From NCBI GenBank assembly GCA_021740625.1, contig JAIOZK010000001.1, positions 1-64,000 of the forward strand: a stretch of DNA of 64,000 bases, read 5' to 3'. Numbering within the stretch: position 1 is the first letter of the stretch; each line of letters starts with the position of its first letter. Below the pieces are notes generated by a model that was not told the DNA's origin, did no database searches, and worked only from the letters and a program-made list of their open reading frames with translations. The stretch comes from Bacteroidales bacterium. Its GTDB lineage: Bacteria > Bacteroidota > Bacteroidia > Bacteroidales > JAIOZK01. The translations under genes and the position numbers were made by a program. This document shows, piece by piece, positions 25,512 to 34,492 of this stretch.

Positions 25512-27026
25512 TTAACTTGTTTCTTGTTCATTCGGATCCTGAGATCTGACATAATCCAGGATTTCCTGTGTTTCATCACATGCTGTGGCAATGTAGTTGT
25601 AATCGATCGCATAATTATTCAAATACTGCAAAATAAGCCTGTCCCGGTTTTCGGATGCAGGCATAATCCCGGCAAAAAAGAATCCCAGTTTTTCAAATTC
25701 CCGGCAAAGTTTCGCTGTTAAAGGGTCTGCCAAAGGCAGGTGCAAATAAATACTCAGTATTTCTTCCCGGCATAACTTTTTTAGATTCCTGGCTACTTCG
25801 GGAACAGCATCGCTTCCGAAGGACCTGATATAAATATCCGCAACCAGACTGTTCATATTGGTTTGCAGGTGGATGACACTGGCTTGTTCAGGAGGTTTCA
25901 AATCCTGCGGGATCTCCCGTATTTCGGGATTTCCCCGGATGAATCCATAAATTTTCCGTATCATTTCCCGGTGTTCGGCAGGTGGATAGACCCAGTGTTC
26001 CTGAGGTTCATTCATGTAGATCATTTGCAATACCACACTCTCACGCTGAACTTTTTTTTGTTCAATGCCTTTGTATTTCCTTTCCTTGCCACTGCTCACG
26101 AGCAATGCACTGGGCATCAGGCCATGTTTCAGCATGGATCGCTGTGAATAGTTGTGGGTACTTATTCCCCTTCCGAAAACACCGGTAAATTTTCTTTTCC
26201 TGGCTTCGTTCAGCAAAGCGATATTCAGTCCGTTCAAACATCCTTGTCCACGGTAGACAGGTTTTGTTGCAGCTACGCCAACCTGCGGCAGAAAGGGGTC
26301 TTCTTCCCGCTCCAGGGCACAATGCGACATGATATCGCCATTTTCATCATTCAAGGCAACAAAGGAGATCAGATCGCCGGATTTATTCATTGCCCGCACC
26401 CTTTCGGGATAATAAATGGCTTCATGGACATAAGTATAACCATAAGATGTATATGCACATCTTGACACTTCAACCGCTTCTTCAGGTTGCAGACTCCTGA
26501 TGGTATACTTTACGCTCCCCCTGGGCAGTTGCTCATATTCTCTTTCGGCAACAGCCCTGGCCTTTTCTTCCTCATTCAGGATTTGCTCCAGGTCGCGGTT
26601 GTGCCGGTATTTGAATATACGCGTCTCCTTGCCCTCTTTTCCATGATTGATAAAAGAAAATTCATCCATATACTGTTTGAGCAGATACATGCCAAGTCCT
26701 TCATCCGAAAGATCCTGCATAAATTTTTCTGGCGAAAACTCCGCAATTACATCAGGATCGAAAGGCAGGCCTTTTTCAAATACGGATATTCCCAGGCCCA
26801 GGCTTTCAACAGAAAAGACAATCTTAACTTTTTCCCGTTCACCCTCCTCAAAAGCATATTTGATGATGTTGCCGACAGCTTCTTCAACGCCAAGCTCGAT
26901 CTTTCTGATGTCGACTTCCTCAAATTTCATTGCAGTAGCAAGACTTTTCGCCAAATCAATTACCACAGCTAACAGATCATAATTGTTGTAAATGACCAGC
27001 TCTATTTTTTCATGCTCTATTTTCAC
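25512..27026 (-). CDS. RsbW-like ATPase fused to GNAT acetyltransferase-like domains
   Basis: 504 aa. Residues 1-150 are a GHKL ATPase of the anti-sigma-kinase kind: N-box IELGVEEAVGNIIKYAF, then EKGLPFDP (Glu for the usual Asp of DxGxPFDP) and DEGLGMYLL. Residues about 170-330 are a GNAT domain with the acetyl-CoA loop VYRGQGCLNGLN. The last 160 residues look like a second, weaker GNAT fold (REFEKLGFFFAGIMP then DRLILQYL). The start overlaps the upstream RsbW-like gene by 17 nt. The fusion suggests that kinase control and acylation are joined in one protein; the acceptor is unknown. Confidence 0.8.
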   Translation of the reverse strand: MKIEHEKIELVIYNNYDLLAVVIDLAKSLATAMKFEEVDIRKIELGVEEAVGNIIKYAFEEGEREKVKIVFSVESLGLGISVFEKGLPFDPDVIAEFSPEKFMQDLSDEGLGMYLLKQYMDEFSFINHGKEGKETRIFKYRHNRDLEQILNEEEKARAVAEREYEQLPRGSVKYTIRSLQPEEAVEVSRCAYTSYGYTYVHEAIYYPERVRAMNKSGDLISFVALNDENGDIMSHCALEREEDPFLPQVGVAATKPVYRGQGCLNGLNIALLNEARKRKFTGVFGRGISTHNYSQRSMLKHGLMPSALLVSSGKERKYKGIEQKKVQRESVVLQMIYMNEPQEHWVYPPAEHREMIRKIYGFIRGNPEIREIPQDLKPPEQASVIHLQTNMNSLVADIYIRSFGSDAVPEVARNLKKLCREEILSIYLHLPLADPLTAKLCREFEKLGFFFAGIMPASENRDRLILQYLNNYAIDYNYIATACDETQEILDYVRSQDPNEQETS

Positions 27027-27438
27027 GTGAATTGTATTTGGTTAAACGCAATACATTTTTATTGTCCTGCCGTTTGTAGGAAATCTCATCCATTACCGAT
27101 CTGACAAAATGAATCCCCAAACCGCCTATATGCCGCTCTTCAGCCGGTTTTTCAAGATCGTCAGGAGGAGGTGTCTGCAATGGATCAAAAGCCTTTCCTG
27201 CATCGGTAACCGTGATGTTCACACCTTGTTTAAGTTGATCAAACTGAAAGATGATATCATGTTCCTTATCATCATCAAAAGCATAGAAAACAATATTGGA
27301 GAAAACCTCTTCCAGGGCCAGGTTAACATTAACTCCCATATTTGGAGGCATAGACCATTTCTCCAACAACTCATCAATGAATACATTCAGTTTTTGCAAT
27401 TCATCCACCCTGTTTTTTAGCACCAGTTTTTCCATCAT
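27010..27438 (-). CDS. RsbW-like anti-sigma factor serine kinase
   Basis: 142 aa, a stand-alone GHKL ATPase: N-box NLALEEVFSNIVFYAF, DAGKAFDP, and GGLGIHFVRSVMDE. It is expected to phosphorylate the STAS protein and bind an effector. It lies 6 nt after the phosphatase gene and overlaps the next kinase gene, so translation is probably coupled. Confidence 0.85.
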   Translation of the reverse strand: MMEKLVLKNRVDELQKLNVFIDELLEKWSMPPNMGVNVNLALEEVFSNIVFYAFDDDKEHDIIFQFDQLKQGVNITVTDAGKAFDPLQTPPPDDLEKPAEERHIGGLGIHFVRSVMDEISYKRQDNKNVLRLTKYNSRENRA

Positions 27439-27444
27439 CAGGTT

Positions 27445-29373
27445 TTATTTCTTAAGAAAATAGGTAAGGGATAAAATTGTAATATCATCAGATTGCTGGG
27501 CATCCGCCACATAATGCTTGACATCATACAGCATTTCGTTCGTTATCTGGTCGGGCGATTTCCTGCAATGCTTTTTCAACAATTCCTTCAAACGCTCATC
27601 ACCATATGCTTTGTCGTCGATATCCATGGCTTCCGGAACACCGTCGGTATAAAGCACAAGATTATCTCTTTTTTCGAGGCGGATGCTGTCAGACTGATAA
27701 TCAATATCCTCAAAAATGCCCAGGGGTGTTCCATGAGTTTTTTCGAGAATTTCCATCCTGCAATCGGAGCGCAACAAATAAGGATAATTATGCCCGGCAT
27801 TACAATATTCGACCACACCACTTTGCAGATCAATGATACCGATAAAAAAGGTTACAAACATACTGTTCTCATTGCCCTGGCAAAGTTCCATGTTCATGCT
27901 CTTTACGATATTTTCAACTTTGGCTCCTTTTGTTGCTTTTGCCCGCAACAATGTCCTGGTAATTGCCATGAAAAGAGAAGCAGGTACTCCTTTACCGGAG
28001 ACATCGCCAATGGCAAAGCACAATTTATAATCATCGATAAAGAAGAAATCGTACAGGTCGCCCCCAACATCACGCGCTGGATCAAGGATGGCATAAAGAT
28101 CGACGTCTTCCCTTTCCGGAAAAGGAGGAAAGATCTTTGGGATGATGCCCTGTTGGATATCATGGGCAATCTTCAATTCGCTTTCGATCCGTTCTTTTGC
28201 TGCCGTGGTTGCTTTCAGGCTTTGCATATATTGCTTGAGTTCCACCTGCATATGATCGATTGAGCGGGTGAGCTGGCCGATTTCATCATTCGATACGGTT
28301 GCGGGGAGATTCACCTCAAAGTCGCCTCCCCCGATATCCTGGGTGATCCTGGCCAATCTTGAAAGGGGCTTTGTGATCCGCTTGGAAATGATGATGATTA
28401 AAGTAAGCAGGGCCACAATCCCGATGATCCCGATCAACAAAAGACTTCGATTTAATTTGTAGAGATCGGCAAAAAGCTCGTCTTTGGGAAATATTACGCC
28501 CAGAGACCATCCTGTCACACTGAGCGGGTAATAATACATATAACCGTCTTTGTTCGTATAAACCGAGCTGTATTCGGTAAATCCGCTTTTTCCGGCAAGC
28601 ATTTCTCTGCCTACTTCCCTCAAATGAGGTTTATCATATTCTTCAGCAATGCTGAAAATGGTTTGATGCATTTCAAATTTATCATTCGGATGGGTGACGA
28701 TGGATCCGTTTGAGGAGATCAGGTATGCATAACCTGTTTCAAAAAGCTTTATGGAAGACACCAGCTTATCGAGCCATTCGAGTGAAATATCCACAGTAAC
28801 GATACCGTGCAATTCTTTCTGATTGCTATTTTTCCTGTAGAAAGGAACGGAGTATGTGCACATCAGGATATTTCCACCGCCTTCATCAAAATAGGGCTCC
28901 GACCAAACCGGCTTATTTAAAACAGCAGGAATCTGGTACCAATCCCAGTAAAAATACTGATAAGAATCATTGCCGAGATTCTCACAAACAATCGAATCAT
29001 CTTTTCTGTAACAATAGGGTGCATAATACAATGAATCGGGAAAGTACTGATAAGGTTCAAAAGCTACACAGGAACCGAAGATTTCCGGATTCTCGGTTAC
29101 GATCATTTGTATGTAACGGTTAAGTTGTTCTTTTGAAATATTAAAATTCTCAAAAACTTTGGCTTCATTTTCCGGAATTTTTGAGACCGTTTCCAGCTCG
29201 CCTTCAATTTTATTAACGGTTGCCCTGGCCAGATCATCGGCCTGCTCCTCCATGTTTTTGACCAGTACTTTTTTTGAATTGTAATAGTTGATCCAGAGAA
29301 TAACACCAACAATGACTACTGTTGCAGTAACAATATAAAGTGCCAGCTTGAAGCCTAGTCCTTTATTTTTCAT
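27445..29373 (-). CDS. Cache-HAMP-SpoIIE (PP2C) sensor phosphatase
   Basis: 642 aa. A membrane helix near residues 10-28 and another near 310-330 (LLLIGIIGIVALLTLIIII) flank a periplasmic dCache-type domain (GYAYLISSNGSIVTHPNDKF). A HAMP segment (RITKPLSRLA) and the SpoIIE phosphatase domain follow, with metal Asp residues in DPARDVGGDLYDFFF and AIGDVSGKGVPASLF, and GTPLGIF near the end. It should dephosphorylate the STAS protein in answer to an extracytoplasmic signal. The start codon overlaps the stop of the periplasmic binding protein gene (ATGA), so the two are translated together. Confidence 0.9.
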   Translation of the reverse strand: MKNKGLGFKLALYIVTATVVIVGVILWINYYNSKKVLVKNMEEQADDLARATVNKIEGELETVSKIPENEAKVFENFNISKEQLNRYIQMIVTENPEIFGSCVAFEPYQYFPDSLYYAPYCYRKDDSIVCENLGNDSYQYFYWDWYQIPAVLNKPVWSEPYFDEGGGNILMCTYSVPFYRKNSNQKELHGIVTVDISLEWLDKLVSSIKLFETGYAYLISSNGSIVTHPNDKFEMHQTIFSIAEEYDKPHLREVGREMLAGKSGFTEYSSVYTNKDGYMYYYPLSVTGWSLGVIFPKDELFADLYKLNRSLLLIGIIGIVALLTLIIIISKRITKPLSRLARITQDIGGGDFEVNLPATVSNDEIGQLTRSIDHMQVELKQYMQSLKATTAAKERIESELKIAHDIQQGIIPKIFPPFPEREDVDLYAILDPARDVGGDLYDFFFIDDYKLCFAIGDVSGKGVPASLFMAITRTLLRAKATKGAKVENIVKSMNMELCQGNENSMFVTFFIGIIDLQSGVVEYCNAGHNYPYLLRSDCRMEILEKTHGTPLGIFEDIDYQSDSIRLEKRDNLVLYTDGVPEAMDIDDKAYGDERLKELLKKHCRKSPDQITNEMLYDVKHYVADAQQSDDITILSLTYFLKK

Positions 29374-30377
29374 TTTTCCGGGGATGTTTTGTTGAATTCA
29401 TCGTAATCAGGTATGTGTTCAATCGCAGCTGAATTAAGGAGTATTCGGGCTGTCTGGTCATAATCAGCTTTCTTGAGTTGCACATTAATAACACCATTAT
29501 CCGCTTTAAAAATATCTTCCATTCGGTTTAACATCCATTTTTGATGTGCCCGGTTGGCAGGAATATTAGCCGCTTCCATATAACTGATCACCAGATCGAG
29601 GGCTTCCTCTTTGTGTTCGAAAGCATAGTTCCAGCCATCAATGCTGGCTTCGACAAAGTTTCTGCAAACATCGGTATTTTCATTATAAAATTTCTCAAGG
29701 CAAATGATACCATCTTCCGGAAAATCCAGATCATGATCATGAAACTCAAAAACATTCAATTCATCTTCGTTGATTCCAAAATTCAGCACCTGGTGATATT
29801 CATTGTACCACATAACACACATAACATCCACTCCATCCTTGAGAAAAAGATTTACTGTGCTGGTAATGGGAACAATTTCAGCTTCTATGTCATATTTGTT
29901 CAGAAATGCCCGGGGCAGTTCCTGAAAATCGGAACGCCACACGCCTATCCTTTTGTTGTTGAAATCTTCCGGACTGGTAATCCCACTTGATTTTTTTGCA
30001 ATATAAATTAATGCTGAGCGCTGCGACATCTGGGCAATATTTACAACTTTAACACCTCTTGCCCTGGCTTTGATCGCACCGGAAAGAAACATGGAAGTAA
30101 ACTCCGCCCTGTCCTCAGTGAGGGTGGGCACGGCCGGAAAGTTCGGGCCACCCATCAGGATGGTAACATCCAATCCATATTGTTCATAAATCCCCCTTTC
30201 CTTTGCCATATAATAACCGGCAAACTGCGCCTGGTGAAGCCAGTGCGGCATATAACGAACGCTTGTCAATTCCTGGGCATTCGTATGGTAAGCGGCACCC
30301 GGCACAAATGCACCCATTAAAATCAGCATCAGTAATATTGCCGGATTCGCTTTTGCAAGGAAGTTTCTAATTCTCAT
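29370..30377 (-). CDS. NMT1/THI5-like periplasmic substrate-binding protein
   Basis: 335 aa with a signal peptide (residues 1-34, hydrophobic ILLMLILMGAFVPGAA). The mature part starts SVRYMPHWLHQAQFAGYYMAKERGIYEQYGLDV, the standard opening of NMT1/THI5-like binding proteins of nitrate/sulfonate/hydroxymethylpyrimidine ABC systems. No permease or ATPase gene is nearby. It is coupled to the sensor phosphatase by an ATGA overlap, so a signalling role (ligand presented to the Cache domain) is more likely than transport. The ligand is unknown. Confidence 0.85.
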   Translation of the reverse strand: MRIRNFLAKANPAILLMLILMGAFVPGAAYHTNAQELTSVRYMPHWLHQAQFAGYYMAKERGIYEQYGLDVTILMGGPNFPAVPTLTEDRAEFTSMFLSGAIKARARGVKVVNIAQMSQRSALIYIAKKSSGITSPEDFNNKRIGVWRSDFQELPRAFLNKYDIEAEIVPITSTVNLFLKDGVDVMCVMWYNEYHQVLNFGINEDELNVFEFHDHDLDFPEDGIICLEKFYNENTDVCRNFVEASIDGWNYAFEHKEEALDLVISYMEAANIPANRAHQKWMLNRMEDIFKADNGVINVQLKKADYDQTARILLNSAAIEHIPDYDEFNKTSPEK

Positions 30378-30406
30378 CCCGAAATTGAATTAATTCTTAG
30401 CCAGAT

Positions 30407-30436
30407 CAAATATAACAACTTATTATCAATAATCAA
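30407..30436 (-). promoter_or_regulatory. Promoter (TTG-N19-TATATTTG) of the partner-switching operon
   Basis: On the minus strand TTG (30436-30434), 19 nt, then TATATTTG (30414-30407), which fits the Bacteroidetes consensus. The leader to the ATG at 30377 is about 23 nt. Confidence 0.55.
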
Positions 30437-30517
30437 TTAAATCTCCAAAAGCAGATCAAGCTTGTTTTGAAGCATTATAAATTAATGATTTGCAGAAAGA
30501 ATTTGCATGCAATTATT

Positions 30518-30525
30518 TACATTTG
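30518..30525 (+). promoter_or_regulatory. nrfH: Possible -7 element (TACATTTG) upstream of nrfH
   Basis: TACATTTG fits TAnnTTTG, 32 nt before the start at 30558. TTTG occurs 25 nt upstream of it, longer than usual, so the promoter may need an activator or the call may be wrong. Confidence 0.35.
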
Positions 30526-30557
30526 TACATAGAATTTCAGAACCGAATTACCTATTT

Positions 30558-31142
30558 ATGAAAAACCAGATTAACAAGATCATTCCGCCTGCAGGCTGGA
30601 GGGCACCCTTTGCAATCCTCACAGGTGCGATGTTTGGTTTATTGTTTTATGCGTTTTATGCCAGCCGTGCATATTCCTACCTGTCTGATGATCCCAAGAC
30701 CTGTGTTAATTGTCATATCATGGCACCCGAGTATTCCACCTGGGCGCACAGTGCTCATCGCGAAGTGACCAATTGCAACGACTGTCATGTTCCGCACGAC
30801 AATGTATTCAGAAAATATTATTTCAAAGCCATGGATGGCTTGCGTCACGCCTCCGTTTTTACCATGCGGGCCGAACCACAGGTAATATTCATCAAAGAGG
30901 CTGGTATTGAGGTTGTTCACGAGAACTGCATCCGCTGTCATGAAGAATTGATCAGCAACCACAAAGTATCTGCTGCAACAGATCAATTCACCAAAAAGTT
31001 TGAACAAAGACTTTGCTGGGATTGCCATCGTTACTCTCCGCACGGAAGGGTAAAAAGCCTTTCAAGTACGCCCTTTGCCAGGGTACCGGTACCTGAAAGC
31101 CCAGTGCCCGATTGGCTTAAGGAAAGAACAAACAAGAACTAA
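30558..31142 (+). CDS. nrfH: Cytochrome c nitrite reductase small subunit NrfH
   Basis: 194 aa from the ATG at 30558; an upstream in-frame start adds 17 unlikely residues. One N-terminal helix (FAILTGAMFGLLFYAFY) anchors it, and four CxxCH heme motifs follow (CVNCH, CNDCH, CIRCH, CWDCH), as in the NapC/NirT-family quinol dehydrogenase NrfH. It oxidises menaquinol and passes electrons to NrfA in the periplasm. The nrfA gene follows after 31 nt. Confidence 0.95.
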   Translation: MKNQINKIIPPAGWRAPFAILTGAMFGLLFYAFYASRAYSYLSDDPKTCVNCHIMAPEYSTWAHSAHREVTNCNDCHVPHDNVFRKYYFKAMDGLRHASVFTMRAEPQVIFIKEAGIEVVHENCIRCHEELISNHKVSAATDQFTKKFEQRLCWDCHRYSPHGRVKSLSSTPFARVPVPESPVPDWLKERTNKN

Positions 31143-31173
31143 TAATACAATTAATAATTAATAATATAGAAGT

Positions 31174-32682
31174 ATGGGTGATCAAAAAAGAAAATCATGG
31201 GTAAACTGGTTGTTGTTCCTTGCAACCATGGTCATTGTATTTTTACTGGGCCTCCTGGCTTCCTCCATTATGGAGCGGAGGGCAGAAGCTGTATTTGCAT
31301 ATGAACCGGTTGTGGATATTACAATGGATTATGAACCCCGGAATGAAATCTGGGGAAAGAACTATCCCCGGGAATACGAAACTTATTATCAGACATCGGA
31401 TACCTCTTTCAGGACCAAATACAACGGCAATGTGTGGATCGATATGCTGGAAGAGGATCCGCGTATGGTGGTGTTGTGGGCAGGCTATGGTTTCTCCAAG
31501 GATTACTCACAGGCTCGTGGCCATGCTTATGCCATTGAGGATATCAGAAACACCTTGCGAACGGGTGGCCCCATGAAGCCCGATGAAGGCCCCATGCCCA
31601 ATACCTGCTGGACCTGCAAAAGTCCGGATGTTCCGCGCGTGATGCAGGAAACGGGCATTGCCGAATTTTACAATGGGAAATGGGCTTCCAGGGGTGCACA
31701 GATTCACAATCCCATTGGTTGTGCCGATTGTCACGATCCGGAAAGCATGGAATTGCGGATTTCGAGGCCAGCCCTCATTGAAGCATTTGAACGGCAGGGA
31801 AAAGATATTTCCAAAGTCACCCACCAGGAGATGAGAACCCTTGTATGCGCCCAGTGTCACGTTGAGTATTATTTTAACGAAGAAAGTCCTGCTCCCGGTG
31901 TACCTTATCTCACCTTCCCCTGGGACAAAGGAACCACGCCCGAAGAAATGCTTGAATACTATAACAAGATGGAATTTGCCGACTGGACACACAAGATCAG
32001 CAAAGCCCCGATGCTCAAAGCCCAGCATCCGGGTTATGAAATATTCAAAACCAGCATTCATTATGAAAGGGGTGTATCCTGTGCTGATTGCCACATGCCT
32101 TACGTAAGCGAAGGAGGTGTTAAATACACCAACCACTGGATGACCTCTCCCCTGCGTCACGTTTCCACTTCCTGCCAGGTATGCCACAAAGAAAGCGAAT
32201 CGACATTGTTCAAGAATGTTTTCGACAAACAGGACCGTGTGATCGAGATCAGGAATAAAGCGGAAAAAGAACTTGTGAAAGCACATGTTGAAGCCGGAGC
32301 TGCCTGGAAAGCGGGAGCCAGCGAAACTGAAATGTATTCTATCTTACAGGACATCCGCGAAGCCCAATGGTACTGGGATTATGCCGCTGCAAGTCATGGC
32401 GCTTCCGCCCACGCTCCTATTGAAACCTTGAGAATACTGGGAAATTCGTTAAATGTAGCCAAAGAAGCCCGGGTGAAACTTGCCAGATTGCTTGCTTCCA
32501 AAGGGATCACAGAAGAAATACCTTATCCGGACATTTCTACAAAAGCCAAAGCGCAAGCATTTATCGGACTGCCAATGGAGAAACTCCTGGAACAAAAAAG
32601 AGAATTCCTGAGAGAGATCGTACCTGTTTGGGATGCTGAAGCTGAAGCAAGAGAAGAAACATATCCAGAATACGGTGAGTAA
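31174..32682 (+). CDS. nrfA: Ammonia-forming cytochrome c nitrite reductase NrfA
   Basis: 502 aa. An N-terminal hydrophobic segment (WLLFLATMVIVFLLGLLA) exports or anchors it. The catalytic heme motif is the special CWTCK near residue 145, and four CxxCH motifs follow (CADCH, CAQCH, CADCH, CQVCH), giving the five hemes of NrfA. It reduces nitrite to ammonium with six electrons (EC 1.7.2.2) and can also reduce NO. Together with the nar genes 13 kb away it completes dissimilatory nitrate reduction to ammonium. Confidence 0.97.
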   Translation: MGDQKRKSWVNWLLFLATMVIVFLLGLLASSIMERRAEAVFAYEPVVDITMDYEPRNEIWGKNYPREYETYYQTSDTSFRTKYNGNVWIDMLEEDPRMVVLWAGYGFSKDYSQARGHAYAIEDIRNTLRTGGPMKPDEGPMPNTCWTCKSPDVPRVMQETGIAEFYNGKWASRGAQIHNPIGCADCHDPESMELRISRPALIEAFERQGKDISKVTHQEMRTLVCAQCHVEYYFNEESPAPGVPYLTFPWDKGTTPEEMLEYYNKMEFADWTHKISKAPMLKAQHPGYEIFKTSIHYERGVSCADCHMPYVSEGGVKYTNHWMTSPLRHVSTSCQVCHKESESTLFKNVFDKQDRVIEIRNKAEKELVKAHVEAGAAWKAGASETEMYSILQDIREAQWYWDYAAASHGASAHAPIETLRILGNSLNVAKEARVKLARLLASKGITEEIPYPDISTKAKAQAFIGLPMEKLLEQKREFLREIVPVWDAEAEAREETYPEYGE

Positions 32683-32721
32683 GGATTGCCGGAACAATCA
32701 CTTCGAAATTCATTATTCATG

Positions 32722-32767
32722 ATTAGACATTCGACATTTTTTGAATTTCGAATTTCGAATGTCTAAT
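32722..32767. terminator. Inverted repeat between convergent genes, possible terminator
   Basis: Two perfect 13-base arms, ATTAGACATTCGA (32722-32734) and TCGAATGTCTAAT (32755-32767), enclose a 20-nt loop with GAATTTC repeats. It lies between convergent nrfA and the PfkB kinase gene. There is no long T tract, so termination is inferred from the position. Confidence 0.4.
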
Positions 32768-32797
32768 TTCGAAATTAGGGAATTACAACCTGTATTC

Positions 32798-33709
32798 CTA
32801 TGCATCAAGTTCCGATGCAAAGTTGAAAGAGATATAATTATCATACGACCTGCACACATCCTGTGCAAAGGCAATAGCAGTATGCAAAATTGCTTTCCAG
32901 CTATCTTCGTGGAGATGTGGCAGGTCTTCCTTATGAATGCAGCGTTTCTCGAATGCGAAGATCAAACCTGCATTAAAGGCGTCGCCAGCACCTATGCTGC
33001 TCAACACTTTTATTTCCGGTACATTCAGGAATATTTTATGACCATACCCCATCAACCATAAACCCTTTTTGTTGATGGTATAGATCAATATTCTCTTTGC
33101 GGGATTGATCAGTTTGGCAGCTTCATCAAATGTATTCGCAGAAAAGGCGGTTTTGAAATCCTCATCAGAAGCACGGATAATATCTGCCGATTCTATGTTT
33201 TCACTGATTCTGTGGCGGACCAGAGACATTTTATCCCGGTGCGGTTTACGAATATTGGGATCATAAATGCACAAGCAATTTTTCCTTTCGACTTCCCGAA
33301 GCAATTTCACGATGTAATCCCTGTTTTGATCTTCCAGAGAAAAGAAGGATCCGAACAAAAAAATGTCGGAATGCTTAAAATCAGGAGTCTTTTCAATTAA
33401 AGCATCCGGTAAAACAGCCTTATAAAAGGAATAATCTGCATCTCCATTTTCATCAATAAAAGCAAGGGAGATGGTGGTTTTAACATCATTGTTTTGGGTG
33501 ATCATATCTACACGGACTCCATTCTCCTTCAGAAAAGTCAAGATCAGGTCTCCCACACGGTCCTGTCCCAATGCTGTGATCAATCGTGGCTTCCTCCCGG
33601 CCCTACCCAGGGAAACAACTGTATTCAACATGGAACCGCCAGCCTTTGCAGCAACTGGCTTATCCACATTAAAAATAATATCATAAACGGTTTCACCGAT
33701 TGCGTACAT
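32798..33709 (-). CDS. PfkB-family carbohydrate kinase (fructokinase-like)
   Basis: 303 aa. The start YAIGETVYDIIF, the GGSMLNTVVSLGRAG sugar-binding segment near residue 25 and the catalytic IGAGDAFNAGL near residue 250 define a ribokinase-fold kinase. The nearest named type is fructokinase, but substrate choice within PfkB proteins is hard to read. No sugar-metabolism genes adjoin it. Confidence 0.82.
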   Translation of the reverse strand: MYAIGETVYDIIFNVDKPVAAKAGGSMLNTVVSLGRAGRKPRLITALGQDRVGDLILTFLKENGVRVDMITQNNDVKTTISLAFIDENGDADYSFYKAVLPDALIEKTPDFKHSDIFLFGSFFSLEDQNRDYIVKLLREVERKNCLCIYDPNIRKPHRDKMSLVRHRISENIESADIIRASDEDFKTAFSANTFDEAAKLINPAKRILIYTINKKGLWLMGYGHKIFLNVPEIKVLSSIGAGDAFNAGLIFAFEKRCIHKEDLPHLHEDSWKAILHTAIAFAQDVCRSYDNYISFNFASELDA

Positions 33710-33754
33710 GTATGCAAAATAATAAAAAAAACAAATCAGGCAGAAGATATAAAA

Positions 33755-34492
33755 TCATTCTTCCAGCGCTATCAGGATTTCTTGAGCTTTTTCAGAAAAG
33801 TTGTTCTCTTCGATTTTGATCCTGGATAACAGCAGGGAAGCCCTCTCAATCTTTCCCTGGTGCAGGGTTGCAAGTGCCTCATACCACTCAGCATATTCTC
33901 TCAGGCGCAAATGATCCGATTTTATTACCCGACTGAAATAATGCACAGCCTCATTGTATTTCCCCTCCTCCATGAGGGAAATGGCCAGCAGAAAATTCGC
34001 CTGAACATCACCAGTGTGGTTTGTAATGTATGATTTTGAAAACCGAATAGCCTGCTCATACTGCCCCTCTTGATAAAACAATATTCCTTCCTGCAGTTTA
34101 TTTTCTTCAAAAGATCGGAATTGCTCAAACGCATAGCTTGTATAATACTTCCTGAACAGTCTTTCATGTTCAGGCCTTAGGAGTTGGAAAAGCAATATAC
34201 TTCCCACCGCCAGCAATACAACAATGAGCGCGGCAATAGCATAAATGCGTTTAGTACGCTGAAAATTCAGCGGATGTTTCACCCTCTTCTCACGATGTAT
34301 TTCATTTAACAGTTTTTTGTACTGTATGAATTCCTCATCATCAAGGGCTCTGTTTATATTCTTCTGAAGCTCATAGGCTTCCCTGAGCCCGGGATCCTCC
34401 GATAACTTTCTCTCAAACTGCTCTCTTTCTTCAACAGACATTTCACCCCTGATATAATCATCCACCAACTTGCTGGCCTCTTTCGTTTTCAT
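33755..34492 (-). CDS. Anti-sigma-like membrane protein with TPR domain
   Basis: 245 aa. Residues 1-70 resemble a zinc-less anti-sigma domain (VDDYIRGEMSVEEREQFERKLSEDP). A single helix (IYAIAALIVVLLAVGSILLF, about 85-105) crosses the membrane. The C-terminal half contains TPR repeats (EGILFYQEGQYEQAI, ANFLLAISLMEEGKYNEAVHYF). The gene overlaps the ECF sigma factor gene by ATGA, so it probably holds that sigma at the membrane and senses something through the TPR part. Confidence 0.75.
   Translation of the reverse strand: MKTKEASKLVDDYIRGEMSVEEREQFERKLSEDPGLREAYELQKNINRALDDEEFIQYKKLLNEIHREKRVKHPLNFQRTKRIYAIAALIVVLLAVGSILLFQLLRPEHERLFRKYYTSYAFEQFRSFEENKLQEGILFYQEGQYEQAIRFSKSYITNHTGDVQANFLLAISLMEEGKYNEAVHYFSRVIKSDHLRLREYAEWYEALATLHQGKIERASLLLSRIKIEENNFSEKAQEILIALEE

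Noticed and set aside
29370-30377. The NMT1-like gene as part of an ABC nitrate or thiamine-precursor importer.
   Set aside because: No permease or ATPase gene adjoins; the nearest downstream gene is a phosphatase coupled by ATGA, and upstream is divergent nrfH.
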